Positions 8,832 to 17,549 of a stretch of 30,415 nt of DNA are shown here, piece by piece. The DNA comes from CBFDCQ01 sp965603355 (GTDB lineage Bacteria; Hydrogenedentota; CAZGCA01; CBFDCQ01): the NCBI GenBank assembly GCA_965603355.1, contig CBFDCQ010000037.1:1-30415 (forward strand), given 5' to 3'. Numbering within the stretch: the first letter of the stretch is position 1; each line of letters opens with the position of its first letter. The notes beneath the pieces were generated by a model. The model was not told where the DNA came from. It was given only the letters and a program-made list of their open reading frames with translations, and ran no database searches. The position numbers were made by a program, and so were the translations under genes.

Positions 8832-9827
8832 TCAAGCCACCTTTGCAGTTGTGCCTACGCTATCGACAACGTCGGATACGATCTCGTCCGACGTTACTCC
8901 GTCGGCCTCCGCCTCAAAATTGAGCAGTATGCGATGGCGCAGGGCCGGCAGCACCGTGTCGCGAATGTCATCGAAACCCACGTTGAACCGTCCCGCGCGC
9001 AAAGCGCTTACTTTGCCCGCCAGCAAAAGCGCCTGAGCGCCGCGAGGACTCGACCCGTAGCGGACGTACTTGTCCACCATCTCGGTGGCCGTCTCATCGC
9101 CGGGATGTGTCGCGAGAGCGAGGCGCACCGTATAGTCCGTCACCTGGGGCGCGACGGCGACGTCACGCACAAAACCCTGCCACCGCGTGATCCCCTTTCC
9201 GTCCATCACCGGTTCACCTTTGGGCATCTCCCGCTTAGTAGTACGATCCAGTATTGTCGTAAGTTCACCGTGATCCGGGTAATCCACGATCACCTTGAAG
9301 AAGAACCGGTCCATCTGGGCCTCGGGCAGCGGATACGTTCCTTCCATCTCGATCGGGTTCTGAGTGGCCATCACGAAGAACGGCTCTTCAAGTCTGTGGA
9401 CCGTTCTCGCGACGGATACCGTATGCTCCTGCATAGCTTCGAGCAGCGCGGACTGCGTTTTCGGTGTGGCGCGGTTGATCTCGTCCGCAAGAATGATGTT
9501 GGCAAAAACGGGGCCGTGGCGGAAACGGAACTCCCTGTTGCCCTTCTCATCTTCAACGATCATGTTCGTGCCGATAATATCCGCCGGCATCAGGTCGGGC
9601 GTGAACTGTATCCGCGAGAATTCCAAAGTGAGCGCCTCACTCAGCGTCCTGATGAGCAGCGTCTTTCCGAGCCCGGGCACGCCTTCAAGGAGACAGTGTC
9701 CCCCGGCGAACAGGGTAGTCAACACACCGTCGATCACTGTCTCGGTACCCACGATGACTTTCTGAATCTCCTGACGCAGGCGGCTGAAATCTTCCCGGAA
9801 TTCCTGAGCAGTCTCCTGAACATCCAT
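8832..9827 (-). CDS. MoxR family AAA+ ATPase
   Basis: AAA+ ATPase (about 331 residues) of the MoxR type, a chaperone-like ATPase that works with VWA-domain proteins. Seen directly: Walker A GVPGLGKT (about 49-56), Walker B ILADEINRA, the sensor-1 segment MATQNP, and the conserved EGTYPLPEAQ-DRF arginine-finger region. A C-terminal AAA lid with YGSSPRGAQALLL completes the family architecture at full length. The start is ATG at 9827, eight bases after AAGGAG, overlapping the preceding stop by one base (TGATG); a GTG at 9830 is also possible. It probably drives the VWA and DUF58 proteins encoded on both sides. Confidence 0.95.
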   Translation of the reverse strand: MDVQETAQEFREDFSRLRQEIQKVIVGTETVIDGVLTTLFAGGHCLLEGVPGLGKTLLIRTLSEALTLEFSRIQFTPDLMPADIIGTNMIVEDEKGNREFRFRHGPVFANIILADEINRATPKTQSALLEAMQEHTVSVARTVHRLEEPFFVMATQNPIEMEGTYPLPEAQMDRFFFKVIVDYPDHGELTTILDRTTKREMPKGEPVMDGKGITRWQGFVRDVAVAPQVTDYTVRLALATHPGDETATEMVDKYVRYGSSPRGAQALLLAGKVSALRAGRFNVGFDDIRDTVLPALRHRILLNFEAEADGVTSDEIVSDVVDSVGTTAKVA

Positions 9828-12754
9828 CACGATTTCTCCTTATCCTTTGTTGAAACGCTGCGACGTTTCAGTTGTTCAATGGCCCGTGTTTTCGCGGCAA
9901 GCAGTTGCTGCGTGTATTCGGAGTGAGCTTTCGCCGCAGGTTCCGAGGGCGCAAACGTCCCCTCTGCTTCCAGCGGCGGCGTGACACCTTCGAGTGGCGC
10001 CCGGGTCTTCGCCACGGTTATCCCAAAAGAGGGTACGCCTCCCTCCGCCGCCTGTCTATAATCACGGGTACGTGCTGCACTATAGGTTCCTGTTACCGGA
10101 ACAGGCTTCGGCGCTGGTTTCGGGATGAAACGCCCCAAAGCCGGCATCTTCCTCAGCACGGCAACCGCTCCCAGGAAGACCGCACCAAAATTGACGACGA
10201 CTCTGCGCACAAATATTTCCAGCGGAAAGAGACACGCCGCGAAGGCGACCAGATACTGCCAGATCGGCGTGACGGTCGGCGAGGCTACCAGGTTGTGTTC
10301 AAAAGGATTGTCCGACGGGCCCAGCACACGGCCGCCGCCGACAGCGGCGATCTGTTCCAGCAGGGGCACGTTCGCTGTGTTGTACTCGTACTCTCGCGAG
10401 TACCCCAGCGCCAGACCGGTCGGGATCATCCCCTCCGAGCCATCCTCACCGACGTATGTGATGTTGACCATGTACACACCTCGCCGATTGAGCGGGAACC
10501 TGCCATCGTAGATTCCCGGTCCGGTCTGCATCAGGTCGATCTCGTGGCGCGCGAAGTCAGGGGCCGGTCCTGTCACGACCGCCGTGGGTCGGAGAAAGTT
10601 CACGAATCGGCCCTGTTCGTCAACCGCATCGATCTTAACGCGGCCCATTCCGTCCTTGGCCGAGGTCTCGACACGAAAACTCGTTGGACTTACCTGTCGA
10701 ACCGCCCAACGTACGGTTTGTGCCCAGAAACGGTTGAACCCCTCCCACCCGAGCCAGTCCGCCGCCCAGCGGTTCGTGACGTCGGACGTGAAAGCGACAG
10801 ACTTGCCGAGACCGTACCGCCAGTGCGCAAGAATAGGGTCTTCTTCATGCGAGACAAGCGGGATCGTCGCGCTGTCCTTTGGCGTAGTTGCCACGTACCC
10901 GAGCAACGTCGGAAACGCGTTGTCCGACAAGCCGAGAATGAGTTCGGAGTCGTGCAGAATTTTCGGTTCAAACGGTTCCTCAATCAGGATGCCCCGCTTG
11001 ACCACGGCGGCCTCTTTCGTGAATATCTGAGGCAGGTTATTCGGGTTGGTGACGTCGTAATAGTTCCCGCCGGTCCTCTGCGCTATCCATTGCATCCTGC
11101 TCTTGTCGTTCGGACTGTGCGGGTTGATGCTGACGGTGCTGACGGATATCTGTGCGCTGGCGAGCGCGCTCAACAGCGCCGCGCTCGGAGCGGCAGGGTC
11201 GCCGTCCGAGATGATGAGTACCCGTTTAACGGCGGCATCGGCGTTACGCAGCGCGTTGTACGCCATCTGCAGCGTGGGCGCCATAGAAGGCATGTCGCCG
11301 AAAGTCGGGCTTGCCTGGCGCAGCCGGGTCTTCATCATGCTCTTGTCGCCAACCTCCTGGAGCGGAAATACCCAGCCCTCCCCGTTCCTTGTGTAGGCAA
11401 CCGCTCCCACCAGGTCTTGAGATGACAGGACGTTGAGCGCGGCGATGCCTATGTCGCGCGCCCACGCGTTCCCGTCGGTAAATTCGCACGTGTGCATGAT
11501 CATGACCAGCGCGCCTCGCGGGAGTATCTTGCGCTGTTTGAGGTCCATACTGACCGGCAATGCTCTCTCGACGGGCGTGTCGAGGTAGCCTCCTGCACCG
11601 AACGAGTCCGGTCCGCCGATCATGACGAGCCCGATCCCCAGGTCACGCACCATGGCTTCAATCGATCTTAGCTGCTCGCTCGAGAGGTCGGTGCTGCTGA
11701 CATTGGACAGCACGAGCGCATCGTAATTCTGCAACTGCGACAGCGCGGCCGGCATCTCTCCGAGATTCGCGCTAACCACTTTCACCCCCTCCGACCTGAG
11801 CGCCGGTTCGAGATGCACGCTGTGTTCAGGGTCGGCCTCTACATAAAGCACGGTCGGTTCGCCCCGGATGACCGTGAATGCCCGCCCTTCGTTATTTGCC
11901 GATACAGCATCGGCAGAGGATTCAATCGTGGCCTCATACTCGTAAAAGCCGGGCGTCTCGAGCTCCTGGACAAGGAGAAACGTGTTGTCGCCCTTCTGGA
12001 GAGTCACCTCTTGGGCGCGGAGCAATCGCTGCCCGCCGCTAACCCGCTGATAGACGCGCAGCGTTCCCTCGCAATCCTGCTCAGCAGTCACGACAGCGCG
12101 CAGTTGGAACGGTTCGTCGGCGTTCACGCGGCTCGGAGAGCTGACCTCGCGGACCCGGACCTCGTTTGCCCCGCCGATGGCCAGCGGGACAACGTCCACC
12201 GACGCGCCGGCGGCCTGCGCAAGCTTGGCTTCCTCCAGGGCGGACCCGCGGGTCTCGTTGCCGTCCGAGTAGGCCACGATTCGCTTCATGTATCCCTGTG
12301 GAAAAGCGGCCAGGGCGAGTCGAACCGCTGCGGCAAGATCAGTTTGTTCGGCGCCCACGTAAGACTTGATCTCGTCAAGTTCCAGCGTGGCACCGACGGT
12401 GAGTTCCACGCTCGCCTCGTCACCGAAAACGATGACACCCGCTTCATCTTTTGATGTCATGAATTGCTCACAGGTATTGCGTACCGATTGAGCGCTTGCC
12501 AGGCGTACCTCTTCGGGGATGCTGTTGGAATGGTCGAGCAGAAAAAAGGTAGCCAGCTTGTCGCTCTTTCTCACCAACTCCGCCCCGGCAACCGCGGCGA
12601 TAAGAGAAATGAGTATTACCGACCTCAGGATGATTGCAATCCACTTGCGTGTGGTTGATAATGAACGTATCCGCGAGCCCACCCAGATGCTCCACGGCAC
12701 GAGGATGAGCAGCAGGAGCGCCCAGGGAAACACGAACCGGGGCATGACGTTCAT
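9827..12754 (-). CDS. Large membrane protein with VWA, GATase-like and degenerate second VWA domains
   Basis: A 975-residue inner-membrane protein. Two N-terminal TM helices (7-27, 37-58) precede a first VWA domain with an intact MIDAS, DHSNS at 74-78, and YSDGNET at 162-168. A beta-sandwich segment (200-298) leads to a GATase1-like fold (300-400, with YDALVLSN and VMIGGPDSFGAGGY). A second VWA-like domain (412-580) keeps IISDGDP, but the MIDAS Asp-x-Ser-x-Ser is replaced by MHTCEF at 420-425, so metal binding there is unlikely. A TM helix lies at ~830-848, possibly followed by another, then a Pro/Ala-rich tail and a basic coiled-coil end (950-975). The start ATG overlaps the upstream stop as ATGA. 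Likely a scaffold of the MoxR-dependent complex; its specific role is not known. Confidence 0.88.
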   Translation of the reverse strand: MNVMPRFVFPWALLLLILVPWSIWVGSRIRSLSTTRKWIAIILRSVILISLIAAVAGAELVRKSDKLATFFLLDHSNSIPEEVRLASAQSVRNTCEQFMTSKDEAGVIVFGDEASVELTVGATLELDEIKSYVGAEQTDLAAAVRLALAAFPQGYMKRIVAYSDGNETRGSALEEAKLAQAAGASVDVVPLAIGGANEVRVREVSSPSRVNADEPFQLRAVVTAEQDCEGTLRVYQRVSGGQRLLRAQEVTLQKGDNTFLLVQELETPGFYEYEATIESSADAVSANNEGRAFTVIRGEPTVLYVEADPEHSVHLEPALRSEGVKVVSANLGEMPAALSQLQNYDALVLSNVSSTDLSSEQLRSIEAMVRDLGIGLVMIGGPDSFGAGGYLDTPVERALPVSMDLKQRKILPRGALVMIMHTCEFTDGNAWARDIGIAALNVLSSQDLVGAVAYTRNGEGWVFPLQEVGDKSMMKTRLRQASPTFGDMPSMAPTLQMAYNALRNADAAVKRVLIISDGDPAAPSAALLSALASAQISVSTVSINPHSPNDKSRMQWIAQRTGGNYYDVTNPNNLPQIFTKEAAVVKRGILIEEPFEPKILHDSELILGLSDNAFPTLLGYVATTPKDSATIPLVSHEEDPILAHWRYGLGKSVAFTSDVTNRWAADWLGWEGFNRFWAQTVRWAVRQVSPTSFRVETSAKDGMGRVKIDAVDEQGRFVNFLRPTAVVTGPAPDFARHEIDLMQTGPGIYDGRFPLNRRGVYMVNITYVGEDGSEGMIPTGLALGYSREYEYNTANVPLLEQIAAVGGGRVLGPSDNPFEHNLVASPTVTPIWQYLVAFAACLFPLEIFVRRVVVNFGAVFLGAVAVLRKMPALGRFIPKPAPKPVPVTGTYSAARTRDYRQAAEGGVPSFGITVAKTRAPLEGVTPPLEAEGTFAPSEPAAKAHSEYTQQLLAAKTRAIEQLKRRSVSTKDKEKS

Positions 12755-13674
12755 GTTAGTCCCCCCACATCCATACGCTGAATCCGATGATTATCCGTAT
12801 CGGCCACGAACACGACGCCGTCTTGCGAGACCGCGATCCCCCGCGGGCCGTTGAACTCGCCCGGCTTTCTGCCGGCACGCCCGTAACAGGCGATGAACTC
12901 CCCATCCAGGCTGAATCGGGAGACCCGATGGTTCCCGTACTCACACAGGAAAAGCGAGCCGTCGGGCGCCAGCGCGATATCGTGCGGGAACTTCAGTTGT
13001 CCCGGCGCGGCGCCGACTTCACCAATTACCCTCAGGAGCGTACCCTTTGCGTCAAAGCACTGCACGCGGTGGTTGGCTGTATCCACCACGTAGACGGTTC
13101 CTTTGTCGTCCAGCGCAATTGCCATTGCGCGGTTGAACTGACCTTCGGCCTCGCCATGGGCGCCCCATTGACGCAAGAAACGCCTGTCCGCGTCGAACAC
13201 GTGCACGCGTTCAGCTCCCATACCGTACTCGGAGATGAAGTGGATGCCATCCGGGCCTTGAGCGATTCCTGTCGGATAGATGAACTCATCCTCGCCGGTT
13301 CCGTATGAGCCCCACCGATTCAGAAGCTCCCCCTCGGGCGTATATTCCAGGATCTGGCTGTAATGCGTGTCCGGTATCAACAAATTCCCTTTACGGTCCG
13401 ATGAGACTGCGGAGGGCGTCCCATTGTCGTAAGCGGGGGTAGACCAGTTTCGCAAGAACTCACCACCGAAGCTGAATACTTGCACCCTCCCCGTCGTGTC
13501 GATAACGTAGACCTCGTCTCCACTCACACCTATAGCACGAGGCTTGACGAACGAACCGTTTCTGCGACCCTGCTGTCCCCACACCGTGTAGCGGGCCCGT
13601 GCGGGCGCCCCGGCGCGGTTGCAGGCGTGGAGAAGTGACAGCGCCGCCAAAGCCAGGAAATCCCGTCTCCTCAA
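12751..13674 (-). CDS. Tat-type lipoprotein with NHL repeats (beta-propeller)
   Basis: Exported six-bladed beta-propeller of about 307 residues. The N-terminus MRRRDFLALA fits a twin-arginine signal, and the LLHAC just after it is a near-canonical lipobox, so it is probably a lipidated envelope protein. NHL-type repeats run through the rest, with recurrent elements such as FNRAMAIA, VVDTANHRVQ, EYGNHRVSRF and ADTDNHRIQRM. The start is taken as TTG at 13674, five bases after GGAGG; a GTG at 13680 overlaps that site and an ATG at 13725 lies inside the preceding gene without a ribosome binding site. Such propellers usually bind proteins or glycans. It is the second gene of the operon and overlaps the next by ATGA. 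No enzyme motif seen. Confidence 0.85.
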   Translation of the reverse strand: MRRRDFLALAALSLLHACNRAGAPARARYTVWGQQGRRNGSFVKPRAIGVSGDEVYVIDTTGRVQVFSFGGEFLRNWSTPAYDNGTPSAVSSDRKGNLLIPDTHYSQILEYTPEGELLNRWGSYGTGEDEFIYPTGIAQGPDGIHFISEYGMGAERVHVFDADRRFLRQWGAHGEAEGQFNRAMAIALDDKGTVYVVDTANHRVQCFDAKGTLLRVIGEVGAAPGQLKFPHDIALAPDGSLFLCEYGNHRVSRFSLDGEFIACYGRAGRKPGEFNGPRGIAVSQDGVVFVADTDNHRIQRMDVGGLT

Positions 13675-13708
13675 CTTCACCTCCGTAGTCGAAAAGTCCG
13701 GGCTATTG

Positions 13709-15307
13709 TCACGGGGACGGGGCATCTTGCACCGTGCGTTGCTCGGGTTCGAGCGAGCCGAAGTACTGGCGCACGAACTCCTTCGCGCCCGGAGGTATCT
13801 CCTCTTTCGTAAGGGCCTGTTCAGCTTCCTGGCGCACCTCGACGAAAGCTTCGGCAACGTACTCCAGAGTGGACTCGGCGTCCTCCTGAGGAGCGCCCTT
13901 CTGCAGGACAGTCGCCAGCACTTTCCCCTTGGTGAGATCCCCCGGCAGCAGCGCTGGCTTGAAAGTCTCGTTCAGATCGGGAAGTTCTCCAACTTGACCG
14001 CCCCTTCCCATGCCCGGGCCCCTCATTCCGGGTCCCACTCCCCAGCAGCCGCACGTTCCGCAAAGTCCGTAGCAGCAGTGGCCGGGACCACAGCCCTTGC
14101 ACTGACCTCCCTCGCCCGTGCACGGTTTCAGCCCAACGCCGCAGTTGCGGCAGAAGTTGCTCGGGCCGAGAAGGTCCTGCTGCCATTCGGTGAGGTTCAC
14201 CAGCATCTGGTCCAACTCTCCAAGCTGTTCGAGAATGGACGCGATATCCTCCAGCGAGAGTTCCATATCCTCCATAGCTTCCAGGGCACCCTTAACGTCC
14301 CCCATCTTCAAGCTCTTGCCGGTCTTGCCAAGGGCCTCGGCGAGCGCCTTGCCAAGTTCGGAGCTCTCTCCGCCGAGCATATCGGCGAGCTTTTTCAAGT
14401 CGTCCGCGAGCTTCTCCATCTCCTTTTCATTTAGGTCGCCTTTCTTCAGCTTCTCCTGGATCTCTCTTGTCTTCTGTGCGGCGTCACCGAACCGTCCGCT
14501 CTGGATATCGTTGGCTATCTCGCGGCTCAGGCCAAGCTTGTTCGTATCGCCCGCGAGCTTAGGCATCGGGCTGTCCGTCTGGAGCTTTTCGCGGTGCTTC
14601 AGGATCTCGTCGGTGAGGTTGGCTAGCCGTGCCAGCGCCTGTTTCTCAGTAATTTCCTGGCTCTCCAGGTTTTCCGCAACACGCTCCACCGCCGTGGCAA
14701 CGTCAGCCAGGTCGCCGACCTGCTCGTCAACAGGTTTAGTCAAAGGGCGGACAGCCGATTTGAGTTTCTCGACCTTCACCCGCATCGCCTCCTCGCGAAC
14801 CTTAGCCTCAGCCTTGCGCTCCCGGTATCGCGTCAGGTCGAACTCGGGCAGCAGCAAGTAGGCCAGGCCGAAAACGATGAGAGGAATCGCGAGCCACCGC
14901 ACTGAGCGCGGCGGACGGTAAGGGAAATTCCTCCGTAGGTCAAGGCGCGCGAGGTGCCGCCGCGCGTCCAGGTGTACCGCCTCGATCATCGGCCCCTCCA
15001 CCTCCGCAAGCTGGAAAGAGCTTGTGAGCCGTTCGTGTAGTCTCAACCGTTTATCCGCCTCGAGCGCCGCTTTGAGCAGACTGGGCCGGCGAAAAAGAGC
15101 AAAGAAGGACGCTACCACTATCCCGGCGCCCAGCAATCCGAGGCACACCGGTACCGGATCGCCCAATGCCGGGAAAAACTTCGTAATGAGGAGCCAGATG
15201 CACGAGGCCGTTGAGGCAACAATGAGAACCTTGACGCTAAAGCGCACCCACTGCTGAACCGCGAGCCTGCGGCGTACCCTGCGAAGCGAAGTTGCGAGCG
15301 GATCCAT
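13709..15307 (-). CDS. DUF4175-like membrane coiled-coil protein with Cys-rich insert
   Basis: First gene of the operon, 532 residues. TM helices at about 24-45, 51-72 and 136-153 are followed by long charged helices with coiled-coil character (160-380, many Lys/Glu/Leu; repeated KLADDLKKLADMLGG-like stretches). Residues 386-421 form a Gly-rich segment with ten cysteines (FCRNC, KPC, QCKGC, HCC, LCGTCGC), followed by a Gly/Met/Pro linker. The C-terminus has EEIPPGAKEFVRQYFGSLEP, a conserved end I associate with hypothetical proteins beside MoxR clusters. The start ATG at 15307 follows AAAGGAGG at ten bases. The Cys cluster suggests metal binding or disulfides, but that is inference. Similarity to DUF4175 is by architecture only. 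Confidence 0.82.
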   Translation of the reverse strand: MDPLATSLRRVRRRLAVQQWVRFSVKVLIVASTASCIWLLITKFFPALGDPVPVCLGLLGAGIVVASFFALFRRPSLLKAALEADKRLRLHERLTSSFQLAEVEGPMIEAVHLDARRHLARLDLRRNFPYRPPRSVRWLAIPLIVFGLAYLLLPEFDLTRYRERKAEAKVREEAMRVKVEKLKSAVRPLTKPVDEQVGDLADVATAVERVAENLESQEITEKQALARLANLTDEILKHREKLQTDSPMPKLAGDTNKLGLSREIANDIQSGRFGDAAQKTREIQEKLKKGDLNEKEMEKLADDLKKLADMLGGESSELGKALAEALGKTGKSLKMGDVKGALEAMEDMELSLEDIASILEQLGELDQMLVNLTEWQQDLLGPSNFCRNCGVGLKPCTGEGGQCKGCGPGHCCYGLCGTCGCWGVGPGMRGPGMGRGGQVGELPDLNETFKPALLPGDLTKGKVLATVLQKGAPQEDAESTLEYVAEAFVEVRQEAEQALTKEEIPPGAKEFVRQYFGSLEPEQRTVQDAPSP

Positions 15308-15508
15308 GAGTTTGCCACCTCCTTTGTCCAGCGTACACGTTCAGGCGATGCATCGAGGCAATCGTAACACAAATCGTTATGAGCCGCAAGCGCTCCGCGG
15401 CCGCCTGTAACGCACTCTTCCCCTGCTCCCTTCACTGCGATCAACGCGAAACTCTGGCACCATAAGCGTGCCTCGCCAGAGGGCCCAACTGTGCTATCGT
15501 CATAGTAC

Positions 15509-15537
15509 AGTGTAGCTCATGCCGGCAATTTGGTCAA
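15509..15537 (-). promoter_or_regulatory. Candidate sigma70 promoter of the MoxR-ABC operon
   Basis: On the minus strand TTGACC (15532-15537) is followed after exactly 17 bases by TACACT (15509-15514). Transcription would start near 15502 and give an untranslated leader of about 195 bases before the ATG at 15307. Confidence 0.45.
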
Positions 15538-15725
15538 GCACTTTCTTTGTGTGCTGGGTGACAGGATTTTGCGAAATGGGTTCTTCCGTGGCAGAAAGTC
15601 CCAAACGTCGGTCTCATCCGTCGTAAGTTCTCCCCGAACGGCACTCCGTCGGACGTACGCAATACCTTGCCACCAGCCAGGTTATGTGAGATATGGTATA
15701 AATGCTGTGCGCTTGCGCTGCGCGG

Positions 15726-15749
15726 GGAGCCGCTTTACTCGGCGGCTCC
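15726..15749. other. GC-rich hairpin without T-tract
   Basis: GGAGCCGC and GCGGCTCC form perfect 8-bp arms around an 8-base loop. No run of T follows on either strand, so it is not a standard terminator; it could be part of a leader RNA or a protein site. Confidence 0.35.
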
Positions 15750-15864
15750 ATGACCGCGAACGGCCGCACATCCCTAAACCTCCCTCTCAATCCGCGCCAG
15801 CTTCCTGGAAAGGGGTGAATTCACGCACAATCCCGTCCCTCATGTATACTATGACAAGTAGGTG

Positions 15865-15898
15865 TGAGATCGATCAATCCTGAGGATCTTTGATCTCA
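15865..15898. promoter_or_regulatory. Overlapping inverted repeats, possible operator upstream of tandem pair
   Basis: TGAGATC (15865-15871) is mirrored by GATCTCA (15892-15898), and inside it GATCAA (15872-15877) is mirrored by TTGATC (15890-15895), with a small ATCC/GGAT stem at the centre. It lies just after a TATACT -10-like box and about 110 bases before the first tandem gene. An operator role is speculative. Confidence 0.25.
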
Positions 15899-16007
15899 TT
15901 TAGAGATTCATGTCATATTACTCTGGGCGGCACATTTGCCGCGATGAAGCACCGAAACATGACTACTGACTCGTGATTCGCGGAATGTCACGGGAGGACG
16001 CACAAAG

Positions 16008-17480
16008 ATGCAGAGACGCAAGAGTAAGGCAGCAATCGCGCTGGGTATTGTGGCGATGGCGCTGGTGATGGTCTTCGCCGGAGTGTGGTTCGTGACGGAA
16101 CAGCACCGTGCCGCAAGCGTGGCCCAGGTCAGGAGGCCCCTGGCGATAGACGCATTCCAAAGGCTCCACAGGGTGGTTTTCGCGGGGCTCTCACCGCCTG
16201 ATGAATCGCCTGAGACCGTGAGCCGGGATCTGGAGTTCAGCGACCTGTTTCAGGGTATGCCGAAGGACTGGGTCGAGACTGTCGACGGATATGACCGCCT
16301 ATTTGCCAAAGTGGGCTCGCTTGTAAATTGTGCATGGAATGAATTTGGGGAGACCTACGATAAGAGCCCCGAGGAGCGGACGGCCGACGAGAACGCGAAG
16401 GTGGCTGACCTCATCATGGAGAACCAGGATATCGTACGCGAGATCCGGTCCATGGCGGCACGTGGCGCGCCGGTCCGTGCGCTCGATCTCAGGAAAGGTT
16501 TCGCGGTCGAGCTCCCGCACCTCACGCGATTGCGCTCATGGGCGAGGCTTTTGCGCCAAGACGCTATCGTCAAGGCTATGCAGGGGAACAAAGCTGAGGC
16601 CGTCGAAGACATCATCGCCGGGATGAAACTCGGAGACGCGTTGGCGCCCGAACCCATCCTTCGCTCGCAACTCGTGCGGAGAGGGATCTACAACATCATG
16701 TATCAGGCGGTGCAGGACTGCTTTGACGGCGGCGACCTCTCCCCGGAACTCATTCGGGAACTCCTGGACCACATGGCTCAAGCTGACAACCACCAGGCGT
16801 TCGCCGATGCGATGGCCGGCGAGGCGTATATGGGGCTCGACGCCTTCTCGGACATCAGATCCGGTAAGGTAGGGATTCTCGATATGTTCTACGGACAGGG
16901 AACCAGTACGGGACAGGTTGTTGGTGAGCGGGTCGCATTGTTGCTGTATAGAGGTCCACTGATGAATATGGACGAGGCGTCGTACGCCGATATTATGAGC
17001 CGGTGTGCCTCTGCTGCCGAGCTGCCATACCACGAGGCAGAACCCCTGGTCAAGGCGATAGAGAACGATGTGGAGCTGTTGCCACGTGCACGGCTCCTTT
17101 CGAAAGTACTTGTGCCCGCTTTGGCTCGGGCGTGTGAGGCACAAGCGCGTCACGAAACTATGCTCGACCTGGCCCAGCTCGGTCTGCTGATTGAGCAGTA
17201 CAAGGCTAAGAACGGGTTGTTCCCCGGGACGCTTGACGACATTGGCCCCGAACTTGGCGGTTCGTTGCCGGTTGATCCGTATACCGGCGGCCGGTACCAT
17301 TACCGGCCTTCTGCGGACACGTTTCTTCTGTATAGTGTTGGCCGCAACCTTCGCGACGACGGTGGCAGACATGATCTTGGGGACGGCGACATCGTCTGGC
17401 GGGGAAAGGAGGAAGATGTAACTGGACGGCGAAGCCGGCCTGGCATAAGGGGCGGGCTGTCGACACGTTATTGGAGATGA
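16008..17480 (+). CDS. Membrane-anchored protein with GspG-like C-terminal domain, tandem copy 1
   Basis: Unnamed 490-residue protein. A basic N-terminus (MQRRKSK) leads into one TM helix (about 9-28), so the body is probably exported. A helical middle follows. The last ~80 residues (386-468: LAQLGLLIEQYKAKNGLFPG, LPVDPYTGGRYHYRP, FLLYSVGRN-DDGG) look like the C-terminal domain of type II secretion pseudopilin GspG, including the acidic DDGG-GDGDI loop that in GspG binds calcium. The prepilin peptidase signal is absent. It is a close paralogue of the next gene, including the ribosome binding site (GGGAGG, 10 bases to ATG). After the shared RGKEE its end reads through a 1-base offset relative to copy 2, adding a basic tail. 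Role unknown. Confidence 0.85.
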   Translation: MQRRKSKAAIALGIVAMALVMVFAGVWFVTEQHRAASVAQVRRPLAIDAFQRLHRVVFAGLSPPDESPETVSRDLEFSDLFQGMPKDWVETVDGYDRLFAKVGSLVNCAWNEFGETYDKSPEERTADENAKVADLIMENQDIVREIRSMAARGAPVRALDLRKGFAVELPHLTRLRSWARLLRQDAIVKAMQGNKAEAVEDIIAGMKLGDALAPEPILRSQLVRRGIYNIMYQAVQDCFDGGDLSPELIRELLDHMAQADNHQAFADAMAGEAYMGLDAFSDIRSGKVGILDMFYGQGTSTGQVVGERVALLLYRGPLMNMDEASYADIMSRCASAAELPYHEAEPLVKAIENDVELLPRARLLSKVLVPALARACEAQARHETMLDLAQLGLLIEQYKAKNGLFPGTLDDIGPELGGSLPVDPYTGGRYHYRPSADTFLLYSVGRNLRDDGGRHDLGDGDIVWRGKEEDVTGRRSRPGIRGGLSTRYWR

Positions 17481-17549
17481 CATGATATAGACTCAGCGCG
17501 GCCGGCTCGAGATGGCTTCGCGCGGAGTCCCAGGGGAGGATGCACAAGC

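Larger units (their letters stand above)
15308..16007. other. 700-bp divergent intergenic region
   Basis: This region separates the minus-strand MoxR operon from the plus-strand tandem pair. It contains the candidate minus-strand promoter at 15509-15537, a GC-rich hairpin with 8-bp arms at 15726-15733 and 15742-15749, a TATACT at 15845-15850 that could be a weak plus-strand -10 box, and an inverted-repeat cluster at 15865-15898. A frame of about 118 codons at 15530-15883 has no recognisable protein character. No RNA gene was recognised. Confidence 0.6.

Noticed and set aside
9872..11425. Plus-strand open frame (517 codons) opposite the large VWA protein
   Set aside because: Arg-rich, no motifs, antisense to a well-supported gene.
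13619..14434. Plus-strand open frame (271 codons) across the NHL/coiled-coil gene junction
   Set aside because: Composition mirrors the opposite-strand coiled coil; no ribosome binding site or domain.
15845..15850. TATACT as promoter of the tandem pair
   Set aside because: No acceptable -35 at 16-18 bases (best is TTCACG at 19); mentioned in the intergenic entry only.
15530..15883. Possible 117-codon gene in the divergent region
   Set aside because: No ribosome binding site, Arg/Ser/Pro-rich random-looking product and no recognisable features.
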